A DNA stretch of 41,554 nt from Candidatus Curtissbacteria bacterium RIFCSPLOWO2_01_FULL_41_18 (GTDB lineage: Bacteria > Patescibacteriota > Microgenomatia > Curtissbacterales > GWA2-41-24). Positions 20,758-29,305 of the stretch are shown here, piece after piece; within the stretch, counting starts at the first letter, position 1, and each line of letters opens with the position of its first letter. Location: positions 1 through 41,554 of the forward strand of contig MFBQ01000025.1 in assembly GCA_001776475.1 (NCBI GenBank). The letters run 5' to 3'. The notes under the pieces were generated by a model, which made no database searches, was not told where the DNA came from, and was given only the letters and a program-made list of their open reading frames with translations. The translations under genes were made by a program, and so were the position numbers.

Positions 20758-22774
20758 ATTCACCCTTGCGTTTTTCGCTATCTAATTTATCTTGCCAGAC
20801 TTTGACGGCATTTTTATCACAATCTTGCGAGAACCTAACAAGGCTTTGCAACACATCAATGCTATGTGAATTGACGACATATGCCTGTATATAGGCGCTT
20901 TTGGCACCTTCACAATCCGAAAGTTTCATGTAAGCGTCGCCCGAACCTATTAATGCTCCCGTTTTATCGGAAAGTAATTCGGAAAGTAATAGGGAAGCAT
21001 TCCTGAAATACGCTTGAGATTCACGGACAAAACCGCGAGCTAGCATTTCATTACCGACCCCAACAAGCGAAAAATAATACAATTCTTTGATATGCTCGGG
21101 AATAAAATGCGTATAGCCAAAATTGGCCCCGAAGTCTTTAAGATTAAATTGCGAGTAGGCTTTAGTGTTAAGATTAAGTACAGTTTCAGAATCCACATCA
21201 TCTTTTTCCAGCTTGTTCAAAAGACCTACGGGCAGCCAAACGTACCCCTTTTTTATAGGCGGTTGAAAACCTAGAGAATAAATCGCAAGCTTACCTAGAT
21301 TAGATTTAATAAGTTCAGTCATAAAGTAGGCACTCTCTGCGTCAGTAAACTCTGCAAAATTATCAGGGAAAGTAAGATCCGGGTATTCTCGCATCAATTG
21401 TTGTCGATAATCCAAGTGTCGCAGCAGCCCTCCAGCAATCACTTTGCGGTCGCCAAAGTCGCTGCTTGTATAAAAAACGTACTGCGTATTAAATACCAGC
21501 GTGTCATCAAACAGAAAAAGCATTGAGCCCGGTTCGCTTGAAACAAGCGCATCATGCCCCAGCCAATCTCCCAGTTTAAAACCGGACAAATCAGTTTTAG
21601 GGTAGTTAACCAATAAAAGGGTTAAGGGAAATGCCAAAAATGACAAGCCAAAGATTAAAAATACCACCTCGCGTTTTATAAAACTCAACCTTATCTTCTT
21701 CAAAAATTTATCGACAATAAATTCAAAGACTGCCACAACGCCAAATGCCAAAAAAATCGCCAGGAAAAAGTAGCTTAAAAGCAAAAACCTTTCCCATATT
21801 CCAAAGAGGAAACTGCCGCTAAGAGCAAAACTGGCATAAGCCAAAAAAAACGGCCCGCTAAAAAAAGCGGCCAAAAAAAGAAACCAAAAAAGAACCTTTT
21901 CCCGCTTTATAAGATAAACTGCTCCTAAAATCATAAGCAATATTCCAAAAAGTGTGAAATCCGATTTTACGAAACCAAAATAGGATAAAACCTGCCAGAC
22001 TCTCTCGCCAGCTCGCGCCCCAACAAAGCTCTTTGAAGCGATAAAAGACCCATAGTCTGCGCGAGTTACCAATCTTGCGAAATGGTCTAAATTTGAAGCA
22101 TCGGTCCAATTTATAGGCGTTTTTCGCAAAGCCGCAAAAGGCACATAAATGTAGGGGGTAAATCCCAAAAGGAAAAAGCCGAAAAGTTTAAGTAAAGATT
22201 TAAGTTTGCCAAATATCTTTTTATCGGTTTTATAAATCAAGAAAAAATATGCCGGTGCCAGAAGAACCGATGTCTGATGGTGAAAAACGGCAAGACCCCA
22301 AAAAAGAAATGCTAAATAGAGGAATTTTATCTCGCCCCTTTTTTTGCTAAAAGACTGTCGCCATAAAATTAGAAAATAACAACTAATACTTACAAGCAGC
22401 AAATTAAGCTGAAAAACTTCGGCAACGTGAGCATACAACCAGAAAAGGGGAGTAAAGGCTAAAATGAAGACAGCGGAAAGAGATGCAAAAATGTTTTTGG
22501 TGAGTTTATAAAGTGTCAAAAAAACAACTCCAACAACCAAACTTTGAACAATTGCCATCATCAAATTAGCCTTGTAGGCGACACTTATCCCAACCGGTAG
22601 GTGGGTGAAAATCCAGCCAATCATGGTATTGAGAGGATATCCCGGAGGATGGGCAACACCGCCAAAATAAGCAGCTAAAATAATATCGCCGGAATCTCCT
22701 CCATAAACTGAGGGAGATACACCCAAGATATAAATCGAAAATGTAAAAAATGAAATTAATAAGAAAATCAGCAT
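20744..22774 (-). CDS. DUF2723-family membrane glycosyltransferase-like protein
   Basis: A 676-residue polytopic protein. GGDSGDIILAAYFGGVAHPPGYPLN (residues ~25-49) is the hallmark of DUF2723, a GT-C-type family related to protein O-mannosyl and arabinosyl transferases; the Asp near the start usually acts in catalysis. About 10 spans follow, and the C-terminal ~200 residues form a soluble domain ending in a TPR-like helical repeat (ESQAYFRNASLLLSELLSDKTGA; YMKLSDCEGAKSAYIQAYVVNS). It is followed on the same strand, upstream, by another membrane transferase (1-nt gap), so they form a pair. Substrate unknown; pilin or cell-surface glycosylation is inferred from neighbours. Confidence 0.85.
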   Translation of the reverse strand: MLIFLLISFFTFSIYILGVSPSVYGGDSGDIILAAYFGGVAHPPGYPLNTMIGWIFTHLPVGISVAYKANLMMAIVQSLVVGVVFLTLYKLTKNIFASLSAVFILAFTPLFWLYAHVAEVFQLNLLLVSISCYFLILWRQSFSKKRGEIKFLYLAFLFWGLAVFHHQTSVLLAPAYFFLIYKTDKKIFGKLKSLLKLFGFFLLGFTPYIYVPFAALRKTPINWTDASNLDHFARLVTRADYGSFIASKSFVGARAGERVWQVLSYFGFVKSDFTLFGILLMILGAVYLIKREKVLFWFLFLAAFFSGPFFLAYASFALSGSFLFGIWERFLLLSYFFLAIFLAFGVVAVFEFIVDKFLKKIRLSFIKREVVFLIFGLSFLAFPLTLLLVNYPKTDLSGFKLGDWLGHDALVSSEPGSMLFLFDDTLVFNTQYVFYTSSDFGDRKVIAGGLLRHLDYRQQLMREYPDLTFPDNFAEFTDAESAYFMTELIKSNLGKLAIYSLGFQPPIKKGYVWLPVGLLNKLEKDDVDSETVLNLNTKAYSQFNLKDFGANFGYTHFIPEHIKELYYFSLVGVGNEMLARGFVRESQAYFRNASLLLSELLSDKTGALIGSGDAYMKLSDCEGAKSAYIQAYVVNSHSIDVLQSLVRFSQDCDKNAVKVWQDKLDSEKRKGESKFR

Positions 22775-24082
22775 TTACTCAGCAAATGAAGACTTTTCGT
22801 CAACCAAGCCAATTATACTGGCAAAAAGTATGAGCAGTGAAATAAAAAAGTAATGATTAACAAAAGCAAGTTTATTGAAAAAAGAGAGGGCAAAAAGTAA
22901 GAGTGCAATTGCTAGTAAAAGTTTGTGCCAATTATCCGGCCTTTTAATTAAAACTAAAGCTAAAGGCAAAAGCCCCAAAATATTCATCAAGGTCTTTGGT
23001 AAATCCTTGCCAAAAGTAAAGAAAATAAAGGAGTTTAATGTAATGCTATCGTGCCTTACTGGATAAGTTACATAGAACTTTACCAAATCGTCCCAAAAAT
23101 CGCCAAAATTCCACAACGCAAATGGCAAAAAAGCAAGAAAGATAGCTCCCAAAGATAAAAAGACCGTTTTTCTTGCAATTTTCTTAAATAAAAAGAAAAC
23201 AGGGGAGATGATTAACATTGTATGCCTCATACCAAGGAAAAATGCCAAAGGTATAAACGAGAATTTTTTAAGTTCTTTTGAACACCGCTCAAAATAAACA
23301 AAAAGCACAAGCATCATAAAAATAAGAGGGTCCATCCAAGATTGCTCTAAAATTATCGACTCAGAAGGGTGATACAAAAATAAAAGAGGCAACAGATATT
23401 TTGCCCGACTGGACAGATTCTTAGCTTTACTTAAAATTTTATATAAAAGAAAAACTACAACTAGATCACTCACCAAATAAGTGTATCTTGGGTCGTTAAA
23501 CAAAATGTCAGCAGGCAAAAATAAATAAAGAGTCAGTGGAGAATACGAATAATAATCGGCAGTAACACCTCTGTAAAGTTGAGGGTAACTCTGAGAATAA
23601 GGATTTTTACCCTCTATTAAATACTTTGGGCCCAGCTTAAAAAGATCAAAGGTGTCTATTCTTGGAGCAGACGACGCTAGAATTAACAAAAATCGCGAGA
23701 CAAGAGCGATACAGACAAGAAGAGCAAAAGACAGCGGGAAAACACGTTTTCTAAAATTTGGGGTATCAATTGTGAATATGAAAGACAAAACAATAACTAA
23801 AGGCAAAAAGTATTCAAGAGCTGTTTTTGGAAAGCCTGGCTGAAAATAAATTCCACCGTATAAAAGCACATACAAAAGAGCATTAAAAATAAAGATGAAA
23901 AGTACCAGACTATTTATATCCAAATTCGCGAAGAAAACTTTGGCTTTTTTCGCAAAAAATAAAATTGATAGAAAAACCAAGCTAAAAGCAAGTATCCAGA
24001 AAAGCCGTGGATTGTACTGCCCTCTAGTAAAAACGTAGCCAAAATTAAATAGAAAATACAAAACTAAAGTTGCCCGAAGCAT
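22775..24082 (-). CDS. Polytopic membrane glycosyltransferase-like protein (GT87/DUF2029-like)
   Basis: A 435-residue integral membrane protein with ~10 spans. The periplasmic loop after the third span has EGKNPYSQSYPQLY and YYSYSPLTLYLFLP, a pattern common to polyprenyl-phosphate-mannose dependent alpha-mannosyltransferases and related GT-C enzymes (GxNPY...Y.PL). It lies directly upstream of the DUF2723 gene with no gap, so both are co-expressed. A separate 138-nt intergenic stretch precedes it and holds the pilin terminator. Family assignment is moderate because the loop motifs are weakly conserved. Confidence 0.75.
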   Translation of the reverse strand: MLRATLVLYFLFNFGYVFTRGQYNPRLFWILAFSLVFLSILFFAKKAKVFFANLDINSLVLFIFIFNALLYVLLYGGIYFQPGFPKTALEYFLPLVIVLSFIFTIDTPNFRKRVFPLSFALLVCIALVSRFLLILASSAPRIDTFDLFKLGPKYLIEGKNPYSQSYPQLYRGVTADYYSYSPLTLYLFLPADILFNDPRYTYLVSDLVVVFLLYKILSKAKNLSSRAKYLLPLLFLYHPSESIILEQSWMDPLIFMMLVLFVYFERCSKELKKFSFIPLAFFLGMRHTMLIISPVFFLFKKIARKTVFLSLGAIFLAFLPFALWNFGDFWDDLVKFYVTYPVRHDSITLNSFIFFTFGKDLPKTLMNILGLLPLALVLIKRPDNWHKLLLAIALLLFALSFFNKLAFVNHYFFISLLILFASIIGLVDEKSSFAE

Positions 24083-24160
24083 TCCATTCTAGATTAAACG
24101 TAACTTAAATTAAAAACAAGATAAGGCAAGAAGTTTTTCACTCGGAAATAACAACAAAAT

Positions 24161-24194
24161 GAGTACGACAACCCATATGCCCATTGTCGTGCTC
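24161..24194 (-). terminator. Terminator after the major pilin
   Basis: GAGTACGACAA (24161-24171) pairs with TTGTCGTGCTC (24184-24194) with one wobble, an 11-bp stem. On the - strand it is followed by ATTTTGTTGTT. This would end the pilin transcript and uncouple it from the membrane transferases. Confidence 0.7.
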
Positions 24195-24220
24195 AAAGGT
24201 TTATTGTTTTAAGACCTCAC

Positions 24221-24691
24221 CTATGGCGTACAAGCTCCTGTGGTAATTTCGTAAGCTTTTCCGCTTGTCGATGTCCAGCACCAAACATAAGTACCGGGTG
24301 AACTCGTCGGCTGCTCCAAGGTTATATATGTCGCTGATTCAGAAGTAGCACCATTGGTTGAATAACAGTAGTAGGCACTCTTCGGATCCGTTGGTACCTG
24401 TTTCAAATCACCCTGGGAGGTTAACGTCGTTAGTCCACTGTCGGCACCACACTCTGAAGCACCGTTCACCGGATATAATCCCTGACCGGGTGTAGTGTAA
24501 TATGCTTGCAGTGCCGTTGAGATTGAACCAATGTCACTCATTCTGGCACTGTCTCGTGCTTGTTTAGTTCTCTTGCCGGGATTTGCGGCAACCAATACCG
24601 CTGCTGCCAAAATACCAAGAATTGCAATAACGATTAGAAGCTCAATAAGGGTAAAACCACGAAATATCTTCTTTCGGGCAGGTAAAAACAC
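24221..24691 (-). CDS. Major type IV pilin (PilA-like)
   Basis: A prepilin whose mature helix begins FRG^FTLIELLIVIAILGILAAA, with the +5 Glu present. It is followed by an AANPGKRTKQARDSARMSDIGSISTALQAYY core of type IV pilins/GspG, and a C-terminal domain with paired Cys residues (about ASECGADSG ... YYCYST ... VWCWTS ... GACTP) that may form disulfides. I prefer GTG 24691 as start: GGGGGTGAT (within 24701-24713 on the - strand) is a near-perfect Shine-Dalgarno with proper spacing and gives a 12-residue leader. GTG 24724 would include that site within the gene. It has a promoter and its own terminator, unlike the minor pilins, consistent with high expression. Confidence 0.92.
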   Translation of the reverse strand: MFLPARKKIFRGFTLIELLIVIAILGILAAAVLVAANPGKRTKQARDSARMSDIGSISTALQAYYTTPGQGLYPVNGASECGADSGLTTLTSQGDLKQVPTDPKSAYYCYSTNGATSESATYITLEQPTSSPGTYVWCWTSTSGKAYEITTGACTP

Positions 24692-24742
24692 TTCTTTTAA
24701 ATCACCCCCTCTCAAAAATCTCACTTATTGTTTCCTAACTCA

Positions 24743-24771
24743 AGTATTATCAACATACGCTTCTTTGTCAA
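24743..24771 (-). promoter_or_regulatory. Promoter for the major pilin
   Basis: On the - strand TTGACA (24771-24766), a 17-nt spacer and AATACT (24748-24743). The -10 is weak (4 of 6) but the -35 is perfect. The leader then carries the strong ribosome-binding site near 24705. Confidence 0.55.
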
Positions 24772-24779
24772 GCACATAG

Positions 24780-25056
24780 ACTTTAGGTTGTTGAAAACCA
24801 ACTAGCTTTGGCGTTCATGGGAAAAGATTGCTGCGACAAACGAACTTTTTGTCATTGCGAGCACTTCGACTACGCTCAGTGTAAACTTTAGCGTGGCAAT
24901 CTGTTTTAGTCTAAGATTGCTTCGTCGCTGACTCCTCGCAATGACTTAGGAAGAGGTTTTCAGCAAGCTCAGACTTTTTAAAACTGCGATGTAAGATTTA
25001 GGCCCGCAGTCCTGAGTCTAACGAAGGACGAGAACCGCAATCTCACTTCCATAAAG
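24780..25056. repeat. Non-coding repeat block between pilin promoter and pilC
   Basis: This 277-nt stretch has no supported gene. It carries a family B palindromic element at 24850-24945 (ends TTGTCATTGCGAGC and CGCAATGAC, internal AAGATTGCTTCGTC) that shares its words with the recG insertion at 8084-8154. A second repeat-like segment (about 24985-25046) has GTCCT/AGGAC arms. An 8-bp inverted repeat, AATCTCAC (25039-25046) and GTGAGATT (25070-25077), spans the pilC stop. These look like dispersed palindromes, possibly also ending pilC transcripts. Confidence 0.7.
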
Positions 25057-26268
25057 TTAGAATTGACTAGTGAGATTATATATTGGCAGAATAATCGAAA
25101 GAACCAAAACACCTACACCCACACCCAAAATGACCAAAACTACCGGCTCAAGCGCCGTGGTCAGGTTTCTGATCAAGTTTTCACTCTCTCCCTCAAAATA
25201 AACAGCCAGCCTTGCCAAAACCTCATCCATTTTACCGGTTTCCTCACCTACCCTAACCATTTGCCCGACAATTGGCGGGAAAGCTGGATTTGAAGTTAAT
25301 GGTTGATACAGAGGTGAACCTCTTTCAACTCTGGCGATTGCCTGATCAATCCCTGCTTTATAGGCAGCACTTGTTAAGATATCCCGAACAACTCTTAACG
25401 CTGTAATAATTGGAATACCTGTGCCGACAAGCAGTCCAAGAGTTCTGGTAAATTCCGCCAAAACCAGAGTCTTTCTAATTTTGCCCCAAACAGGCAACTT
25501 TAAAACTATTACAGACATTGCCTGAGCTCCGCTTGGAGTTTTAGAAAAAACTCTTAAGCCCCATATGCCGCCAACAATCGCGATTAGTATAAGCCACCAG
25601 AAATTTCTCATGATATTGGAGATTAGAATCAAGATTTTTGTCGGCAAAGGCAGTTGGGTACCAAGTTCTGTATAAAGACTCGTAAGCTTGGGGATCACAA
25701 ATACCATCATCAAAAACATCACGATAATCATTACACAGACAACTATAGCGGGATAAATAAAAGCCCCACGGGTTTTACCCTTAAACTCCCTGTCTTTTTC
25801 CAAAGATTGCGCCAGCTTATTAAGAACCTTATCCAAAACACCTCCAGTTTCACCGGCCTCAATAAGCTTTATATAAATTACGTCAAAAACCTTTGAGTGT
25901 CTTGAGAAAGCCTGGGAAAGCGACATGCCGCCCTCAATATCCGTCACAATTTCGCCCAAGACTTTAGGAAAAGCACCGCTGGTTTGCCTTTGCAAAATTA
26001 CCAAAGCATCTATAAGAGGGAGGCCTGCCGAAATCATTGTCGAGAGCTGTCTTGTAAAAGTAACGATATCCGAAGTCGAAACCCCACCACCCGGTCTCCA
26101 GACAGAAATCTTGGCCAAAAACCCTTCACTGCTGGCACTTTTTATTTGTATCGGAACCAGCTTTTCTTTTCGCAGCATCGACACCACTGACTTTTCGTCT
26201 AGGGATTCAACCTCGCCTGTAAATTGTTTGCCGTTTTGATCTTTAGCTACAAATTTGTAGACTGGCAT
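25057..26268 (-). CDS. pilC: Type IV pilus inner-membrane platform protein PilC
   Basis: A polytopic platform protein of the GspF/PilC family, 403 residues. It opens MPVYKFVAKDQNGKQFTGEVE, typical of the family, followed by a T2SSF domain (FTRQLSTMISAGLPLIDALVIL, residues ~69-90), membrane segments near 170-195 and 220-240, a second T2SSF copy (FTRTLGLLVGTGIPIITALRVV) and a last span at the C-terminus. It couples the PilB/PilT ATPases to pilin assembly. It is separated from pilT by 36 nt. Confidence 0.96.
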   Translation of the reverse strand: MPVYKFVAKDQNGKQFTGEVESLDEKSVVSMLRKEKLVPIQIKSASSEGFLAKISVWRPGGGVSTSDIVTFTRQLSTMISAGLPLIDALVILQRQTSGAFPKVLGEIVTDIEGGMSLSQAFSRHSKVFDVIYIKLIEAGETGGVLDKVLNKLAQSLEKDREFKGKTRGAFIYPAIVVCVMIIVMFLMMVFVIPKLTSLYTELGTQLPLPTKILILISNIMRNFWWLILIAIVGGIWGLRVFSKTPSGAQAMSVIVLKLPVWGKIRKTLVLAEFTRTLGLLVGTGIPIITALRVVRDILTSAAYKAGIDQAIARVERGSPLYQPLTSNPAFPPIVGQMVRVGEETGKMDEVLARLAVYFEGESENLIRNLTTALEPVVLVILGVGVGVLVLSIILPIYNLTSQF

Positions 26269-26304
26269 GATTGCCTAAATTCCTTGCTCTGGCAAGTATC
26301 AGCT

Positions 26305-27369
26305 TTAAGCATTAACTTTACTTTGAACTAAACGTTCAAGTTCTTTCGGCCGAATTGAATAAGCCCGGGCAGTTTCCAAAGATATGCTGCCGGTTTTAAC
26401 AAGGTATGCCAGTGAAACATCCATCAGCACCATACCAACCTCACCTGAAGTCTGAATAATATTGTCAATCTGATGCGTTTTACCATCGCGGATTGCAGTC
26501 TGAACGGCCGGTGATGAAAGAAGAATTTCGCACGCGGGCATACGACCGCCGCCAATTGCCGGCAGCAGTCTCATCGAGATAATACCAGCCATTGTCGCAG
26601 CTAACTGTAATCTAACCTGGTCTTGCTGGTTTTCCGGAAAAACATCAATTATTCTGTCAATCGATTGGGCTGCGGAATTGGTATGCAATGTTGCAAAAAC
26701 CAAATGTCCGGTCTCAGCAACGGTAATCGCCGAGGAAATAGTCTCAAAATCTCTCATTTCACCAACCAAAACAACGTCAGGATCTTCGCGCAAAGCAGAG
26801 CGCAGTGACACTCCCCATGAATGGGTATCAAGATGCATTTCTCGTTGGGAAACAAGAGCCTTGCCTTTTGGGTAAACATATTCAATCGGATCCTCTATAG
26901 TTAAAATATGCAGAGGCCTTGTCTGATTAATCTCATTAATAATTGAGGCAATTGTCGTCGATTTTCCGTGTCCAGTAGGCCCAGTTACCAAAATAAATCC
27001 CTGCCTAAGTTTGGCAAAATTATGACAGATTCTGGGCAGGTGAAGTTCCTCGATGGTCTTTATGTAAGAGGGGATCAAGCGCAGTGCTGCCGACAGATAG
27101 CCCTTCTGATAATAGGCATTTACCCGGAATCTGGCAATCTCACCCAAAGCAAAAGAAAAATCGAGTTCTTTGTTAACTATTAACATTTCTTTTTGCTCGG
27201 TCGAAAGAAGCTCAAAAATAAGCGACTCTGCTTCATCTGGCGAAAGAGGCGCCGCAGAAATTGGCATTAGCTGCCCATCAATCCTGATAACAACGGGAGA
27301 ACCTACAACCAAATGTAGATCCGAAGCTTCTTTTTTAACAACTATTTCCAAAAAATCCTGAATGCTCAT
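26305..27369 (-). CDS. pilT: Type IV pilus retraction ATPase PilT
   Basis: A hexameric AAA-like secretion ATPase that powers pilus retraction, 354 residues. The N-terminal PAS-like domain has ASDLHLVVGSPVVIRIDGQL; the core has LVTGPTGHGKSTT (residues 130-138; the usual Ser of GSGKST is His), an Asp box EDPIEYVYP, a Walker B region DPDVVLVGEMRDFETI, AETGHLVFATLHTNSA (His box) and the PilT-type C-terminal MSLAYLVKTG helix region. The start ATG overlaps the pilB stop by four bases. Motifs otherwise intact. Confidence 0.95.
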   Translation of the reverse strand: MSIQDFLEIVVKKEASDLHLVVGSPVVIRIDGQLMPISAAPLSPDEAESLIFELLSTEQKEMLIVNKELDFSFALGEIARFRVNAYYQKGYLSAALRLIPSYIKTIEELHLPRICHNFAKLRQGFILVTGPTGHGKSTTIASIINEINQTRPLHILTIEDPIEYVYPKGKALVSQREMHLDTHSWGVSLRSALREDPDVVLVGEMRDFETISSAITVAETGHLVFATLHTNSAAQSIDRIIDVFPENQQDQVRLQLAATMAGIISMRLLPAIGGGRMPACEILLSSPAVQTAIRDGKTHQIDNIIQTSGEVGMVLMDVSLAYLVKTGSISLETARAYSIRPKELERLVQSKVNA

Positions 27370-29111
27370 TCTTCTGCCACCCTCAACACTTCCTCAATTG
27401 TCGTTAATCCCTCAATAACTTTCATAAATCCGTCTTGTTTCATTGTAATCATTCCCTCACTAACTGTTTGTCGTTCAATATCTCCCGCTGGTTGACGAGT
27501 AAGAATCATTTTTGAAACCTTATCGGAAACAACCAGAACTTCGAAAATACCAACTCGGCCCAAATAAGCAGTGTTGTTGCATTCCGAGCAACCTTTACCA
27601 AAATAAACTTCAAATTTCTTTTTCTCAAAATCATAAATATCATCCAAGACTTTCTTCATTTGGTCTAAAATTTCGCGGCTCGCAGGTTTTGATACCTTAC
27701 AACTTGGACAAATTGTACGTACAACTCGCTGGCCAACAACACAGGTTACGGTCGATGCGATCAGATAAGGTTCCGCATGCATGTCAAGAAGTCTTGGCAA
27801 AGCCCCGGAGGCATTATTAGTATGCAGTGTTGAAAAAACCAAGTGGCCAGTCAAAGCTGCCTGAATAGCAAGCTCTGTAGTTTCGCTGTCTCGAACTTCT
27901 CCTACCATAATAATATTGGGATCTTGTCTCAAAAACGATCTTAAACCCGATGCAAAAGTTAAACCTGCCTGAGGATTAACTTGCACTTGGTTAACTCCGG
28001 GAATCTCATATTCGATAGGATCCTCAAGTGTGATAATATTTACTTTCGTTGAATTTAATTTCGAGAGGATAGAGTAGAGAGTCGTAGTCTTTCCGGAACC
28101 GGTCGGTCCCGTAATTAAAATTATGCCGTGTGGTCTGGCAATATTCTCCTGCAGGTTAGTCAAAGCTTTGCCGCGAAGACCAAGTTCGGCTAGGCTGGGT
28201 ACTCCACCCGTTTTTTTAAGAAGCCTCATTACTACTTTTTCTCCATGAGCAGTCGGCAGGGTCGAAAGCCTCAAATCAAGCTCCTCCTGGCCGACTTTAA
28301 AGTTAAACCGGGCATCTTGAGGAACTCTTTTTTCGTCGATTTTCATACTGCCTAAAATCTTTATTCGCGAAACTATCGCATCATGAATTTTCCTGGGCAA
28401 GATTAGCTTTTCATGCAAGATGCCATCAATTCGATAACGCACTCGTGTTTCGTTTTCCAGAGGCTCAATATGAATATCGGATGCCCTGACCTTGATTCCA
28501 TATTCCAAAAGCGTTGAAACAATTCGAGCAACTGGAGCTTCACCTAAAACTGCCGTGGCCTCCACATTTTGAAGATATGTTTTACCCACACCTCCCGTTG
28601 CCTCTTTTAAGGCCGCGGTAACCTCTGAAGAAAGTCCTCTGGTATATTGCTCAGAGATCGCCTTATTTATTGCTTTGGCTGTAGCAAGATAAGGTTTAAT
28701 GGCAAGTCCCGATTTTTTCTCAATAAACTCAAGGACCTGAAGATCCAGAGGATCAATCATAGCAACCGACAACGTATCTTTATTTTTGGCAATCGGGATA
28801 ACCGCAAATCGCTTGGCCACATCTTCGGGTATATAACTTAAAACTTCAGGGGAAATTGGCTGCTCCTCGGGCTCAAAATAGGCAACGCCGATTGACTCAG
28901 CCTTAGCTTTTGCCAGGTCTTTTTCACTAATCCAGCCCATTTGTTCCAAAATTTTCTCAGAACTTACTTGCCTTCTCTTTGCCTCAGTCTTAACAAATGC
29001 AAGTTGCTGGCTTGAAATTAAACCATGGGAAGCTAAAATGTTCTCAATATTGGTATCTCCCTTATTTGAACCAAGGGGCAAAGAAGCTCTCGTCTGGGCA
29101 GTATTGGCCAT
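27366..29111 (-). CDS. pilB: Type IV pilus extension ATPase PilB
   Basis: The extension motor, 581 residues. It has an N-terminal MshEN-type domain (~30-160), then the GspE core: Walker A GPTGSGKT (335-342), ITLEDPIEYEIPGVNQVQVN, DPNIIMVGEVRDSETTELA, LTGHLVFSTLHTNNA, and a zinc-binding CPSC ... CSEC tetracysteine near the C-terminus (about residues 466-513). The N-terminal SQQLAFVKTEAKRR fits an MshEN motif. It leads the pilB-pilT-pilC run. Upstream is an 8-nt word hairpin array and no convincing promoter was seen. Confidence 0.97.
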   Translation of the reverse strand: MANTAQTRASLPLGSNKGDTNIENILASHGLISSQQLAFVKTEAKRRQVSSEKILEQMGWISEKDLAKAKAESIGVAYFEPEEQPISPEVLSYIPEDVAKRFAVIPIAKNKDTLSVAMIDPLDLQVLEFIEKKSGLAIKPYLATAKAINKAISEQYTRGLSSEVTAALKEATGGVGKTYLQNVEATAVLGEAPVARIVSTLLEYGIKVRASDIHIEPLENETRVRYRIDGILHEKLILPRKIHDAIVSRIKILGSMKIDEKRVPQDARFNFKVGQEELDLRLSTLPTAHGEKVVMRLLKKTGGVPSLAELGLRGKALTNLQENIARPHGIILITGPTGSGKTTTLYSILSKLNSTKVNIITLEDPIEYEIPGVNQVQVNPQAGLTFASGLRSFLRQDPNIIMVGEVRDSETTELAIQAALTGHLVFSTLHTNNASGALPRLLDMHAEPYLIASTVTCVVGQRVVRTICPSCKVSKPASREILDQMKKVLDDIYDFEKKKFEVYFGKGCSECNNTAYLGRVGIFEVLVVSDKVSKMILTRQPAGDIERQTVSEGMITMKQDGFMKVIEGLTTIEEVLRVAEE

Positions 29112-29114
29112 GAG

Positions 29115-29224
29115 TTAGTTACTAGGTTACTAGGTTACTAGGTTATTAGACTACCGGGTTAGGTCAAAACCAAGAATTCAGGTTTTTATACCCAGTAACC
29201 TAGAAGCCCAAAAACCCAGACACC
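29115..29224. repeat. Paired 8-nt word arrays upstream of pilB
   Basis: The left arm 29115-29163 repeats TTACTAGG/TTATTAGA-type units and the right arm 29190-29224 repeats the complementary CCCAGTAA/CCTAGAAG-type units, both at period 8. A segment of the right arm, CCCAGTAACCTAG, matches the reverse complement of the left word run in 12 of 13 bases. Confidence 0.75.
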
Positions 29225-29259
29225 TATATATATTGATCATAACAAATTAAAGGCATGAA

Positions 29260-29289
29260 TTGAAAACAACAATCATCAAGAGATAAAAT
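29260..29289 (+). promoter_or_regulatory. Promoter for the delta-prime-like gene
   Basis: TTGAAA (29260-29265), an 18-nt spacer and TAAAAT (29284-29289). A ribosome-binding site AAAGGAAT lies before the ATG at 29306. Confidence 0.6.
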
Positions 29290-29305
29290 CACAAAAGGAA
29301 TCACC

